Source of the DNA: Prorocentrum cordatum
Lineage: Eukaryota; Sar; Dinophyceae; Prorocentrales; Prorocentraceae
Direction: 5' to 3'
DNA: 64,000 nucleotides
Assembly (NCBI GenBank): GCA_963575745.1
Contig: CAUYUJ010019610.1
Span: 62,001 to 126,000, forward strand
Position numbers and translations under genes: made by a program. Below, piece after piece: positions 32,001 through 39,800 of the stretch (positions are counted from its first letter, which is position 1; each line of letters starts with the position of its first letter). The notes below the pieces were generated by a model that saw only the letters and a list, made by a program, of their open reading frames with translations, made no database searches and was not told the origin of the DNA.

Positions 32001-34396
32001 GGCAAGTCACGCAGATAGCAGAAGTCGGTGACAAGGGATCGCGCAGCTTGGTTGGCGATGATATAATCGATGCGCGAAGTGCGGGGGCACTTGGTGACGC
32101 GGTCCCAGTCAGGGATATTGCCATATGTGTGCATGGTGTGGTCTGGTGTGCCTTCAGCGACGTTAAACCATCCGTGCTGCATCATGTGCAGCAGATGTGG
32201 ATTGTCGTCGATGTTCGTGTTGGCGTCCATGCAAATGAAATACGGGGCTGAGCCGACCCTCGCGGCGGCGCAATCAGCAAGCCGAAACAAATCGGTGCTG
32301 TCCCCTCCAGCGACCCCGTAGAGGCTCGCAATGTAGATCCCAGCGGGACCGTGGTTGTTTCGTCGCCGCCTGCGGCGGTGCTGGGTGCAGAGCGGGAGGA
32401 AGGCCTCGTGCCATCGTTTCTTGGCCTTGAGGGTGGCGATACAGGTCGCAGTGTCGTCGACGGTGGAGTCGACGATGGCGTCCTTAGAGAGGATGGCGAC
32501 CCCCCCCGAGGCGCCAGTGTTGCCCTCGACCGTGTGGTCCGTGCCACCGTGAGCAGCTTTGCGCTGGGCTCGCGCCAGATCCAGGTCAGGTCCCAGACTG
32601 GCCTGATATCCTCCGTGGTGTGGATTGGCGGCGTTGGTAGCGATGGCTTGCCTGGTAGGCTTGGCATGTCGGGTCTCCTGCAGTGCTATGACTGCGGCGT
32701 TGTGGTCGACACCTAGAGCGGTGATGGTTGGCCAGTTCGCTGGGAGACTCGTGATGTTGAGGCTGACGAGGTGGATGGAGCGACCTGGCCCGTCTCCGTC
32801 GGTGGAGCTGGGGTTAGCACGCCCCGCACGGTGGAGGGCAGCCTGGCCCTCACCCAGGTAGAAGGCTTGGCCACAGTAGGAGCTCATGGCGTCGCGGCAG
32901 ATTGGCTTGGACGGGGCTGAAGCCGCCGTCAGGCCAGAAGTATAGGCAAGGCATGGTCGACACTGCGCCGGGGGGGGTTCATAAACATCGGCAAAACTGC
33001 CTCGAAAAATCCTCCTCACTCCTGTACCGTGGGGGACGGGGGGAGGAGAGGTGAGACGGCAGCAGAGGGAGAGGGAGGCGACTCCTCGATCCGTCCTGCC
33101 GAGAACAAGAACAAAAGCAAACCAGCGGCGGCAGCTCGGCGCGGCAGCGGCGCAACGCGCGCGCACATACTGCGCACGCGACACCGCTGGTCCGTCCTGC
33201 GGCGGCGCGCCCGCCCCGTCAGTACCGTGATGAGCAGCATCAGCTGGAACAGCTCGAGCGGCGCGGTCGGTGGCCTGGCGCTGAGCCTCATCCATGCCCG
33301 CTGCCGTGAGGCACGCGTTGCGGACAGGGCTGACTCCACGCGGGGCCGCCGCTGCCGCGGCAGCGGCTGAGGTGGCGGGGGCGCCGCCATGGCTCTGAGG
33401 AGAAAGCGGTGAGCCGCCGCCGAAGCCCGCCGCGAGGTCCTTGACGCGGTACTTGTTCTTGAAGGGGTCGAAGGTCGGCGCCTCGTCGATGGGGGCGACA
33501 ACGCGGGTGGGCGGTGGCAACTCCTGGTCCGTGGACGGCGTCGGCTCGAGGTCGACCTGGCCAGGTTCGATGGCGCTGGCACCGAAACGTGGCACCACCT
33601 CGGGGGCTTGGCCATCAGCCTGAGTCTCGCGGGGCGGCGAGCTCGTGGAGCTCCCAGGGGCCTTGCGCGAGCTGTGGCGGCTGCAGGACCGGCTGCGCGG
33701 GACGCGCCCGCCCGTGTGGCGGTCGCGTGGCGAGGTCGCCTGGGCGTTAGCGCGCGCAGAGTCCGCCCTGCTCGGGGAGCGGATCGGCGCTGCGCAGGGT
33801 GTTGGGCTGGGCTGGCGGGAGCCGCCTGTGCCGCCCGCCGCCGAGGCTGCAGCCTGGTCAGGGTCGACGGCGTCAGGCCGGGGGCTGACGTGGTGGGCAC
33901 TACCCTCGCTGTGCCGCGGGGAGGCGCTGTGGTGCGCCTGGGTGTACGTGAGGACGAGCGGGACGAGCGGCTGCCGCTCGCGCTCAGGGGGGCCAGGTTT
34001 TGCCTGGGCAGGGCGCAGCGCTGCGGCCACGTTTGGCGGGGGCGTGTGTTGGCGCGGTTGCCAGGCACGCACGTTCGCCTCGCGCCATCCTTCAGGGCGC
34101 CCTGTCCTGCCTCGGCTTGGTGCAGCCCCCTGGGCTGAAGCCGCAGGGGTTACCACTGCGGGCTGGTAGCTGGCGGTGCTGTCATGGCGGCCTGGGCAAT
34201 GGCCCCAGGCGCGCGTGGACCCTGGCACGGGCGAGGTGGCCCGTGGGGGGGCCTGCACGCGTGCACGCGGGTAGCCGATGACCGCTGGGTGCACCCTGAC
34301 GTGGGGGGCGTGGCCATAGCTGGAGGCGGCTGCTCCTGCCGCCGCGGGCCTGGCGCCAATGGGGCCACGGTGATGGGCGGCTCCCCCGCCGTACAC
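28769..34396 (-). CDS. Retrotransposon endonuclease-reverse transcriptase (copy B)
   Basis: The frame has 1,875 codons. Residues 1-530 are Pro/Ala/Ser-rich. An APE-type endonuclease occupies about 540-815: LVSLNITSL, ALQETRHAKP, YIASLYG, FICMDANTN, SRIDYIIAN and a final SHVGLQ His. The reverse transcriptase lies at about 1240-1460: DQRLLSVLS, GAALDRQKCFDYLI (motif A), HLQGSSWS (motif B), TTFVDDSNS (motif C, Asp 1420 and 1421) and GQRIHPGKVAGW (motif D). A CCHC knuckle follows near 1757-1775 (CRYCDEEEETQEHTVRDC). These are the expected catalytic elements of target-primed retrotransposition in the nucleus. The ATG at 34396 is an artefact: upstream homology continues in the frame at 34150-36882, and copy A shows the two are one frame. 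Confidence 0.9.
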   Translation of the reverse strand: MYGGGAAHHRGPIGARPAAAGAAASSYGHAPHVRVHPAVIGYPRARVQAPPRATSPVPGSTRAWGHCPGRHDSTASYQPAVVTPAASAQGAAPSRGRTGRPEGWREANVRAWQPRQHTPPPNVAAALRPAQAKPGPPERERQPLVPLVLTYTQAHHSASPRHSEGSAHHVSPRPDAVDPDQAAASAAGGTGGSRQPSPTPCAAPIRSPSRADSARANAQATSPRDRHTGGRVPRSRSCSRHSSRKAPGSSTSSPPRETQADGQAPEVVPRFGASAIEPGQVDLEPTPSTDQELPPPTRVVAPIDEAPTFDPFKNKYRVKDLAAGFGGGSPLSPQSHGGAPATSAAAAAAAAPRGVSPVRNACLTAAGMDEAQRQATDRAARAVPADAAHHGTDGAGAPPQDGPAVSRAQYVRARCAAAAPSCRRWFAFVLVLGRTDRGVASLSLCCRLTSPPPVPHGTGVRRIFRGSFADVYEPPPAQCRPCLAYTSGLTAASAPSKPICRDAMSSYCGQAFYLGEGQAALHRAGRANPSSTDGDGPGRSIHLVSLNITSLPANWPTITALGVDHNAAVIALQETRHAKPTRQAIATNAANPHHGGYQASLGPDLDLARAQRKAAHGGTDHTVEGNTGASGGVAILSKDAIVDSTVDDTATCIATLKAKKRWHEAFLPLCTQHRRRRRRNNHGPAGIYIASLYGVAGGDSTDLFRLADCAAARVGSAPYFICMDANTNIDDNPHLLHMMQHGWFNVAEGTPDHTMHTYGNIPDWDRVTKCPRTSRIDYIIANQAARSLVTDFCYLRDLPAKSHVGLQVTLDLSRLDHTAPRLLAPTPYPPNDGAHEEHELQALGTLIAGRYHDRMEQADTRDDVGRMFALANEASHEYHLTRLRDLPPPPPDHPKKKAPTMHGLTPTFEERPAVPRAFPTYGASTIHMNRLRKLHRQLCELRFIGQHHHIDCRAIPPYLAQRIDCTWTAARLLCHKLRPTALLAFPEAWAPDVPAPRGEHLDRLIQNLDSELARRANRAKAERIKIWAEGVREPSGRKAAIYARAADCSPTAYLRTPTTPDDAQLHCDTTAFNPDQACTDDSDADTDAGGFSPSDGSSLDTDNDEGHTRDPPPAQVPDALPANAIVANTKDMLKLMVDTWEPILGRYRARAGHDAEAMPTWADFYDEYRQELPTPSPAAPFHLTDDQLIHFIRTRSPRRAGGLDGWTTKEAKELPDDILRLFASVLRAMQRTGTIPEPLLHVPNPCLRKGRGELPTDQRLLSVLSVWMYAWEAPAYRSLTTWRQGWTHATSFGAVPKATIGDVSTSLALRIEHARALLLPLAGAALDRQKCFDYLITDICLNLALHAGCPQDIVTVRRNFYRHHKRYIRMNGAYSKDLARTNGHLQGSSWSLDDIKLLMCVWTKRQHRYVPRSLSTTFVDDSNSTTHTASELQKSLDETAKFDRFSGQRIHPGKVAGWALTDELHAAVTQLTLADRPLRVVDSFKLVGSYINAEAAPAPAALNLTATADARVRRATIRLPRIGKLPSPMLIKARHARSLAASVCTTGTDIQAPSGPAKTAYNHALKAAIRPKGNKWVEFWTLMAVCVPGHALEIDAITQREAFLCLRRQVNRDVTLCGLARDLQHHVQTLFGGGPVGRLVQSLQQLRWTWPTFGIMYDDWGCQISWLNLPQNAFLHMLRASQRRAFLRRIKPRRHDLGYLASVRQGLDLFASTWLARTKGAAKCTAWQLALLLNYLSGGDHTQQRRSRSNTSADPSPICRYCDEEEETQEHTVRDCKCWARERLPLTTLISDDQWARLPPHTRHCGLFDEDPALLDLQADLARDPLPQPIPRPPLREILRLQPRTPTPPTLTTTLVGHGSTLPRTVHAPTKPSHC
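28863..28885. repeat. GGCTRRAGCC hairpin 3
   Basis: Core GGCTGAAGCC at 28869-28878, unpaired G at 28879. The stem TCCTG pairs with CAGGA. It lies inside the overlap of the RT and RNase H frames, 9 nt downstream (sense) of a C7 run. Read as PAASAQ in the RNase H frame. Confidence 0.8.
28863..28900 (-). promoter_or_regulatory. Candidate -1 ribosomal frameshift site between RT and RNase H
   Basis: In the sense strand a run of seven C (28900-28894) is followed by nine nucleotides and then hairpin 3. A -1 slip moves the ribosome from the RT frame into the RNase H frame. Homopolymer plus spacer plus stem-loop is the layout of known -1 frameshift signals. The rival explanation is one missing base in the homopolymer, by mutation or sequencing error. 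Copy A does not reach this point, so it cannot decide. Confidence 0.4.
29892..29912. repeat. GGCTRRAGCC hairpin 4 (copy A: 5-25)
   Basis: Core GGCTGGAGCC at 29897-29906, unpaired G at 29907. The stem AGCGC pairs with GCGCT perfectly. Read as PAPAA just after the RT domain. Confidence 0.82.
31114..31136. repeat. GGCTRRAGCC hairpin 5 (copy A: 1227-1249)
   Basis: Core GGCTGAAGCC at 31120-31129, unpaired G at 31130. The stem CGCTGG pairs with CCGGCG, including one T-G wobble. Read as AGGFSPS between endonuclease and RT. Confidence 0.8.
32910..32930. repeat. GGCTRRAGCC hairpin 6 (copy A: 3023-3043)
   Basis: Core GGCTGAAGCC at 32915-32924, unpaired G at 32925. The stem GACGG pairs with CCGTC perfectly. 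Read as TAASAP just before the endonuclease. Confidence 0.82.
34127..34149. repeat. GGCTRRAGCC hairpin 7 (copy A: 4240-4262)
   Basis: Core GGCTGAAGCC at 34133-34142, unpaired G at 34143. The stem CCCCTG pairs with CAGGGG perfectly. Read as PAASAQ. Confidence 0.83.
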
Positions 34397-36882
34397 CGCG
34401 CTGTCGCCTGTCGGGACGCGCGCGGGAGAGCGGTTGCGTGGCGTGCTCGGCTGACCTGCGTCGCGTTGGTCGCGCTGCTGGGTGCGCTGCTGGTGCTGTT
34501 GGTAGCGCTGCTGGTCGGCTCTCGAGAGCGGGCGGGTGTCGGGGAGGATGGGGGCACGTCGGGCCGCCGCCAGCCCTGATAGACGTGCTCGAAGGCGTGG
34601 TCTGGGTAGGTCTCCCCGACGGGTGAGTAGCGCCGCACATGCTCCACGTAGTCAATGTTCTGCGGCTCGGGGAGCACCGTGATGTTCACAGCTCGCTGGT
34701 GCGCTGGTCCATAGAGACAGAAGCTACCACGGTTGCTGCGGTCGTGGTTCAGCTCGGCTTCGGTCGTGGCACGGCTCACCATGGCGTCGCAGAGGCGCAT
34801 GTCGTAGTCGAGAGCTTGAGGCCCAGGGCCGCCCTCGGCATCCCAGTACAGTACCACATCTCGCCAGCGGGTGCGGGTAGTGTGGATGCGCTCGGCGATA
34901 GACTCGCAGACGGTCCTGACTGTGACACGATCCCTATGCATGTTGGTGATGGCTAGGGAGTAAGGTCGGCGGACCGTTTTGTTGAAGATGAAGTCCTCCT
35001 TGAGGGCCTGGTGGGGGCCGAAGAGCACGTAGCCTTCCCTCCACAGCGGTTGGTCGGGAGACGGGTCTTCAGGCATCCCCGTTCCTGTGAACCCAGGTGG
35101 CCGCCTCGTGCCGTCGGGCAATCCCTGCTTGAGGACGCGACGCGGCCTCGGTGGTAGATACCATTGACCCTGGTAACCTGCTTGGCCTGGTTGTGGAGGC
35201 TCCCCCCCGGGGCCTGAAGGCGCTCGGGGGGGTTCCTTGAGGTCGTGCTGGGCTGGCGCGTTGCCGTATTGGCGGGCAAGGATGTGCGGAGGCATCCCTG
35301 TGGCACGGACGTCGAACAGGCTGTGCGGACGAGGCGGATGGGGGCACCTGCTGGAGAGGCAGCATGTGTCGGAGTCCCTGTTGTCGGTGCTGTACGCACA
35401 CGTCCAGCTGTTGCAAGAGTAGTCCGTGGACCAGTCCATAAGTGCACGTAGTCCGCTGAGGGAGCAGTCTGGGCACGTTGGTTGGCCCGAGGTGCCGAGC
35501 TGCGTGTTGCGGCGGGCAGCACAGTACTGACAGCATTGGAATCGGCACTGTAGGCATGTCCAGCGTCCTGGTAGGGGCGGGAGCGCTTGCTCGTCGGTGC
35601 CTGCGTCGTCTGGGTGGGGTCGGGGTCGATCCCACAAGGGCCAGACGTCGGCGAACCAGGACTGGCCTGTAGTGCGGACCACCTCAGCGGGGAGGCGAGC
35701 GTCGTCAGCATGGCGCTCGATCCACTGGGGCCCCAGGTCCGCTGGGATCATGACCGTGCGCCAAGTGTCGTCCGCCTTGACGTGGACTTGGGTCGGTGCC
35801 CAGAGCCTGGTAGTGGTATCGCCATGGTCGTGGTGGAGGATGACCCAGCCGTCGCGACCCGCAACCGCAGGGTCGATAACGCGGTGGCCCACGACGGTCG
35901 TCCCCCACGGTAAGTAGGCGCCGTCGTGGTGCTCGCCCGGGCCAAGCCAGACCTCGATGCCAGGGGCATTGACGCGGGCCCGCACATCGCGGACGTGGAA
36001 GGCGAGGACGTGGTAGGCGGTCGGCTCCTCTTCCGTCTCGATGTGCTCCCACGTCTCGATGTCGCTGTTGTCCGAGGTGGAGTTTCCGCCGCTCTGCCGT
36101 GACGAACGCGAGGCGGATCGCCGTGGGCGGGCATGGCCTCGGGCGAGGGCGGCGGCCGCGCTGATGAGGGACGGCGTACGGCGGTCGTCGGCTCCCGATG
36201 TCGTCGATGAGCGGTCTGGACTGTGTCCCAGGGCGGCACCTGACTGGTAGGTGCGCGGTGGGCCAGACGCGGCCCCAGGGCTGGAGCCGCTGGGGCGCGG
36301 CTCTCGTGCGTCGGACTGCCCCCGCACGGGGGCGGCTTGCAAGCCAGTGTACACCAGGTCGATCAGTGGCTGCGGGTCCAGCTGGAGCTTGCGAAGCGAG
36401 ACGCGTGGACGGGGCTGGTTGGGGTCGGCCCTGGTGGCGGCTTCGGTGTCGTAGTGCTGTTTAGCCCATGCTCGCGCTGCCTCTGGCGAGTATAGTGCCT
36501 GCGGCGGTGGCCACGCTGCCGCGATGTCCAGCCTGCGCCAGGTGTTAGCTTCCTGGTCGCGGGCTTCAGCCGCCTCGCGGAGGTCTGGGTGATCGTAGCC
36601 GGCGATGTGGAGGGCGTGCGCACAGTCGCCCATGCCATAGGCTTGTGGTAGGGCACGGCACCTGGAGGCAGCTTCCGTGGGGGCACACCAGTCCATGCGG
36701 ATGAGGAGGCCCAGGACCCGAGGGTAGATGAGGCGCGCTCCGTGGGCCTCCCCTTTCACGAAGTTGTGCCAGTTCTCACCGCGCGGCGGTTTGGTAGCCT
36801 CGCACATCCAGAGCGCGATGGGTCCCCACGCGGGGTGTCGTCTTCGAGGCTGTAGGGCGGGTGAGGCGGCACTGCGTACCAC
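34150..36882 (-). CDS. Retrotransposon polyprotein, middle part: end of ART-like domain and Cys-rich domain (copy B)
   Basis: Meaningful homology starts near 36830 with AWGPIALWMCEATKPPRGEN, the continuation of the ART-like domain. Then come a linker, a block with AYHVLAFHVRDVRARV and HDGAYLPWGTTVVGHRVI, and a cysteine cluster at about 35300-35573 (WTCLQCRFQCCQYCAARR, PTCPDCS, CCLSSRCPH) that looks zinc-binding. A further conserved block, REGYVLFGPHQALKEDFIFN, is unrecognised. The frame is lost near 34553, where copy B has GATGGGGG and copy A GATGGTGGG, so the last 130 codons before 34150 are out of frame. In copy A the frame runs on into the endonuclease. Confidence 0.78.
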   Translation of the reverse strand: MVRSAASPALQPRRRHPAWGPIALWMCEATKPPRGENWHNFVKGEAHGARLIYPRVLGLLIRMDWCAPTEAASRCRALPQAYGMGDCAHALHIAGYDHPDLREAAEARDQEANTWRRLDIAAAWPPPQALYSPEAARAWAKQHYDTEAATRADPNQPRPRVSLRKLQLDPQPLIDLVYTGLQAAPVRGQSDAREPRPSGSSPGAASGPPRTYQSGAALGHSPDRSSTTSGADDRRTPSLISAAAALARGHARPRRSASRSSRQSGGNSTSDNSDIETWEHIETEEEPTAYHVLAFHVRDVRARVNAPGIEVWLGPGEHHDGAYLPWGTTVVGHRVIDPAVAGRDGWVILHHDHGDTTTRLWAPTQVHVKADDTWRTVMIPADLGPQWIERHADDARLPAEVVRTTGQSWFADVWPLWDRPRPHPDDAGTDEQALPPLPGRWTCLQCRFQCCQYCAARRNTQLGTSGQPTCPDCSLSGLRALMDWSTDYSCNSWTCAYSTDNRDSDTCCLSSRCPHPPRPHSLFDVRATGMPPHILARQYGNAPAQHDLKEPPRAPSGPGGEPPQPGQAGYQGQWYLPPRPRRVLKQGLPDGTRRPPGFTGTGMPEDPSPDQPLWREGYVLFGPHQALKEDFIFNKTVRRPYSLAITNMHRDRVTVRTVCESIAERIHTTRTRWRDVVLYWDAEGGPGPQALDYDMRLCDAMVSRATTEAELNHDRSNRGSFCLYGPAHQRAVNITVLPEPQNIDYVEHVRRYSPVGETYPDHAFEHVYQGWRRPDVPPSSPTPARSREPTSSATNSTSSAPSSATNATQVSRARHATALPRASRQATARCTAGEPPITVAPLAPGPRRQEQPPPAMATPPTSGCTQRSSATRVHACRPPHGPPRPCQGPRAPGAIAQAAMTAPPATSPQW
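36272..36296. repeat. GGCTRRAGCC hairpin 8 (copy A: 6386-6410)
   Basis: Core GGCTGGAGCC at 36279-36288, unpaired G at 36289. The stem GCCCCAG pairs with CTGGGGC perfectly over seven pairs. Read as SGSSPG, a different frame from hairpins 6 and 7. Confidence 0.84.
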
Positions 36883-39800
36883 GCGGCCAGCGACGGGTGC
36901 ACACTCACGTACGTGCGGCCAACATTTGTGGCGGTTCGACCCTTCGCTTCACGGCGGGGGCCTGGCAGGAGGTGACCTCCGTTGAAAGCGAGACGAGCCG
37001 CAAGGTCGCCGCGGGTCCCGTGCCAGAAGACCGTGGGCGTGTCAGTGGTGGGTTGACGGAGGTCCCACGTGAGGTAGGGGAAGATCGTCTCGCCTGAGTT
37101 CCCGCCCGAGTCTTCCAGCACCCAAGTGAGTCGGTTCGGGGGCCTCTGCATGATGTCAGTCCACGGCGCCAACGCTTGGAGCGTTGGATCATGGGTGAAT
37201 CGAGGATGGTCGTGGAGTCGCAGGGCGTCTTTGATGTCCTCTGTAGTCACGCCACTGTTACCAAGCGCAAAGCCGTTTTGGTACAGGGCGGTGAGGATGC
37301 TCGTCGGCGGCACGGGGACCGCTGGGTCGCGCTGGATGGTGTTGCGTAAGTTGCGCGTCGGTGGCCTGAGGGCTGGGTGGGGCGTACCAGGGCCTGGAGG
37401 CGCCTGGGGCCTGGCGGGTGATGCATAGCGTGCTCGCCGTCGTGGTGGTTGGGTGTCCATGTCGGAAGAGGAACCACGAGCATCTGCATGTCGGAAGATG
37501 GACCACGGGCTGTCGAGGGTGCGCTCACGTGTTTCCCTTGCCTCGGCGTCGCTGGCCTGAGCTGTGGCGTCTTCGTGAGTCGGTGGGTTACCATAAGCCG
37601 CGCCGCTTATGGGGCCGTCTCGCGGGGACGGGCTGGTCGATCGTGGTGTGACAGACGAGGCTCGCGATACCGCGGCAGTGACTTCGACAATGGCGGCGGT
37701 GGTGGCGGTGGTGACATCGGCGACTGCGGCGGCAACTGCAGCAGCATAGTGTTCCTGTAGCAGCGGGTGTCGAAGTGAGTGCACGTGCTGGCTCTCGGGT
37801 TCGTCGGGATGCGTGCGCGGCATTGTGTATGTGGCCTCATCACGCGGCCTCCTGCTCGGTTGGCAACAGCGGAGGCACCACTGGGCCGTGGATGAGTCCA
37901 GGGCGCGCGCACAGATGCGGGCTCCTACGTGTCCGACGGCTCCTTGAGCGAGAAGTTTGGCGCCGACCAGAAGAAGACCGCAAACCACTCCGCCAGTGGC
38001 AATAGCTCCGAGTTTGCCACTGGCCCATTTCAGGGCACCCCCGAGGCCAGACCCGACTGCGCTGGCTCCGCCCGAGACGATATCTCTGAGTTTGGCACTG
38101 GTCCACTTGAGAATACCCCACAAGGCGGGCGTGACGTTGTATGCCGTTGTGCGTCGGGGCGTAGTGGACACAGATGGGCCTGGTGCCGCCGCTTCACGTC
38201 GTCGTCGCTGCCGGTAGCTGGGGTCTCGGCTCGGTGTCGGCAAGTACCCGTCGATCTGGTCCTTGTACGGCATGGCTACCACGATGGCATACGTGGCCAC
38301 GAAGAGGCAGATGAGACAGCCGCAGCGTCGGGAGGCCGCTGCGCTGTGCGGGGCCTCGTAGGAGCCGCTGGCGTCAGGGCTCGCGTCGTCGATGGGGTCG
38401 TTGTCGATGCCAGCCTGCCAGTGGTCGACGGCGCTGGAGTTGGAGTCAGTCGCGTTAGCACGGCAGACAAGGGTGCGGGGCGTGGTTCTGCCACCTGAGG
38501 TCTGAAGACGTCCAGATCCAGCCAGTGCTGCAGCGGGGCTGAAGCCGCCACTGCGCGGGCTGGTTAGAGCTGGCGATGCAGTGGGATGGCTTGTCTCGTC
38601 GGCGGCAGTGGCGCCTTCAGCGTCGTTGAGCTGTGCGCTGGGGTCGGCCTGGGCCGAGTTGTTGGGCGGACTGCTGTGCGACGGGGTGTGCCCTAAGTGG
38701 GGTTCGCTGTCACGGTCACGCTGGGCCGTGTCACCTGGTGGTGTCGTGCCGTCGCGATCCTGGGTTTCCATGTCGTCCTGGCTATCGTCCGACGCGTGGA
38801 ACGAGTCCAGGGATAGTTGCTGATATCGTCCGACGCGTGGAACGAGTCCTGATATCGCTGGCCGCGATGTGCTGGAGCAGAAGCGGTTCGGCGTCGGCCG
38901 CGGGCTGTCACACGTGGCGTGCTGGGCGAGGGGGCCAGCTGGCGGTGGTAGGTTTAGCGGTTCCATCGGTGCCGCGGCGAGCTCCGCCTCGACAAGCGGC
39001 TGCATGTCTGGCGGGTGGTGCAGGATCGCATCCGCGAGGTACGCCAGGGCGTCTTGGTCGGGTGGAGGGAGGCCTCTTGGCAGCAAGGCGTGGGCCCGTG
39101 AGAGGTATGGCGGCAACGGTGCCGTGAAAGCCTCAGGGCCGACGAGCTGGGCACGAGCGCCCTGGTATTCCAGAAGGAGGCCAAAGTAGCGGGTGGGGTA
39201 CTCGTGGCTGCCCTGGATACGAGTGAGGTTGCGGTTGGTGCGCTGTCTGTCGGGGCCCGCTCTGTGCCAGATATCCTCGCACATGTCGAACGCGGTGCGC
39301 TGGCGCAGGGCGTCGTTTTTCTCCTCGGAATCCTCCTGGAAAAAGTGGTCGTACTGTGGCAGATGGAGCGTCGCCAGGATGTACGGGACGCAGTCCTCGA
39401 GCCATGCCCAGAACACGTCCTGATGGTCCTCACCTGGTGCCCACGCCGCGGCGCACGGTATGAGCCGTGCTCGGATCATCATCAGGTGCCAGAAAGCGGG
39501 GTCCTCCTCGGGTTCGCCCCTGGCGCACAGAGGGGTAGTGAGACCCGTGGGGCTAAAGCGGGGCACGACAGCGGGGCTGAAGCCGCCACTGCGTGCCTGG
39601 GCCTTGTCAGCGGCCCCGTCGAGGATGTGCTGCACGACGGTCGAGGACAAGCTGAGGACGGACTGCGATGCATGTGTCGTAGTTGACGAGGGCGTGCTCG
39701 TAGGAGACATGCTGGTACTCGCCGTAGCCGTCGTAGTAGCCGTCGGAGTCCCAGGGGGGCAGCGCGTGGGGCAGGGCCCCTGGTGCTGCTCAAGCCAGGC

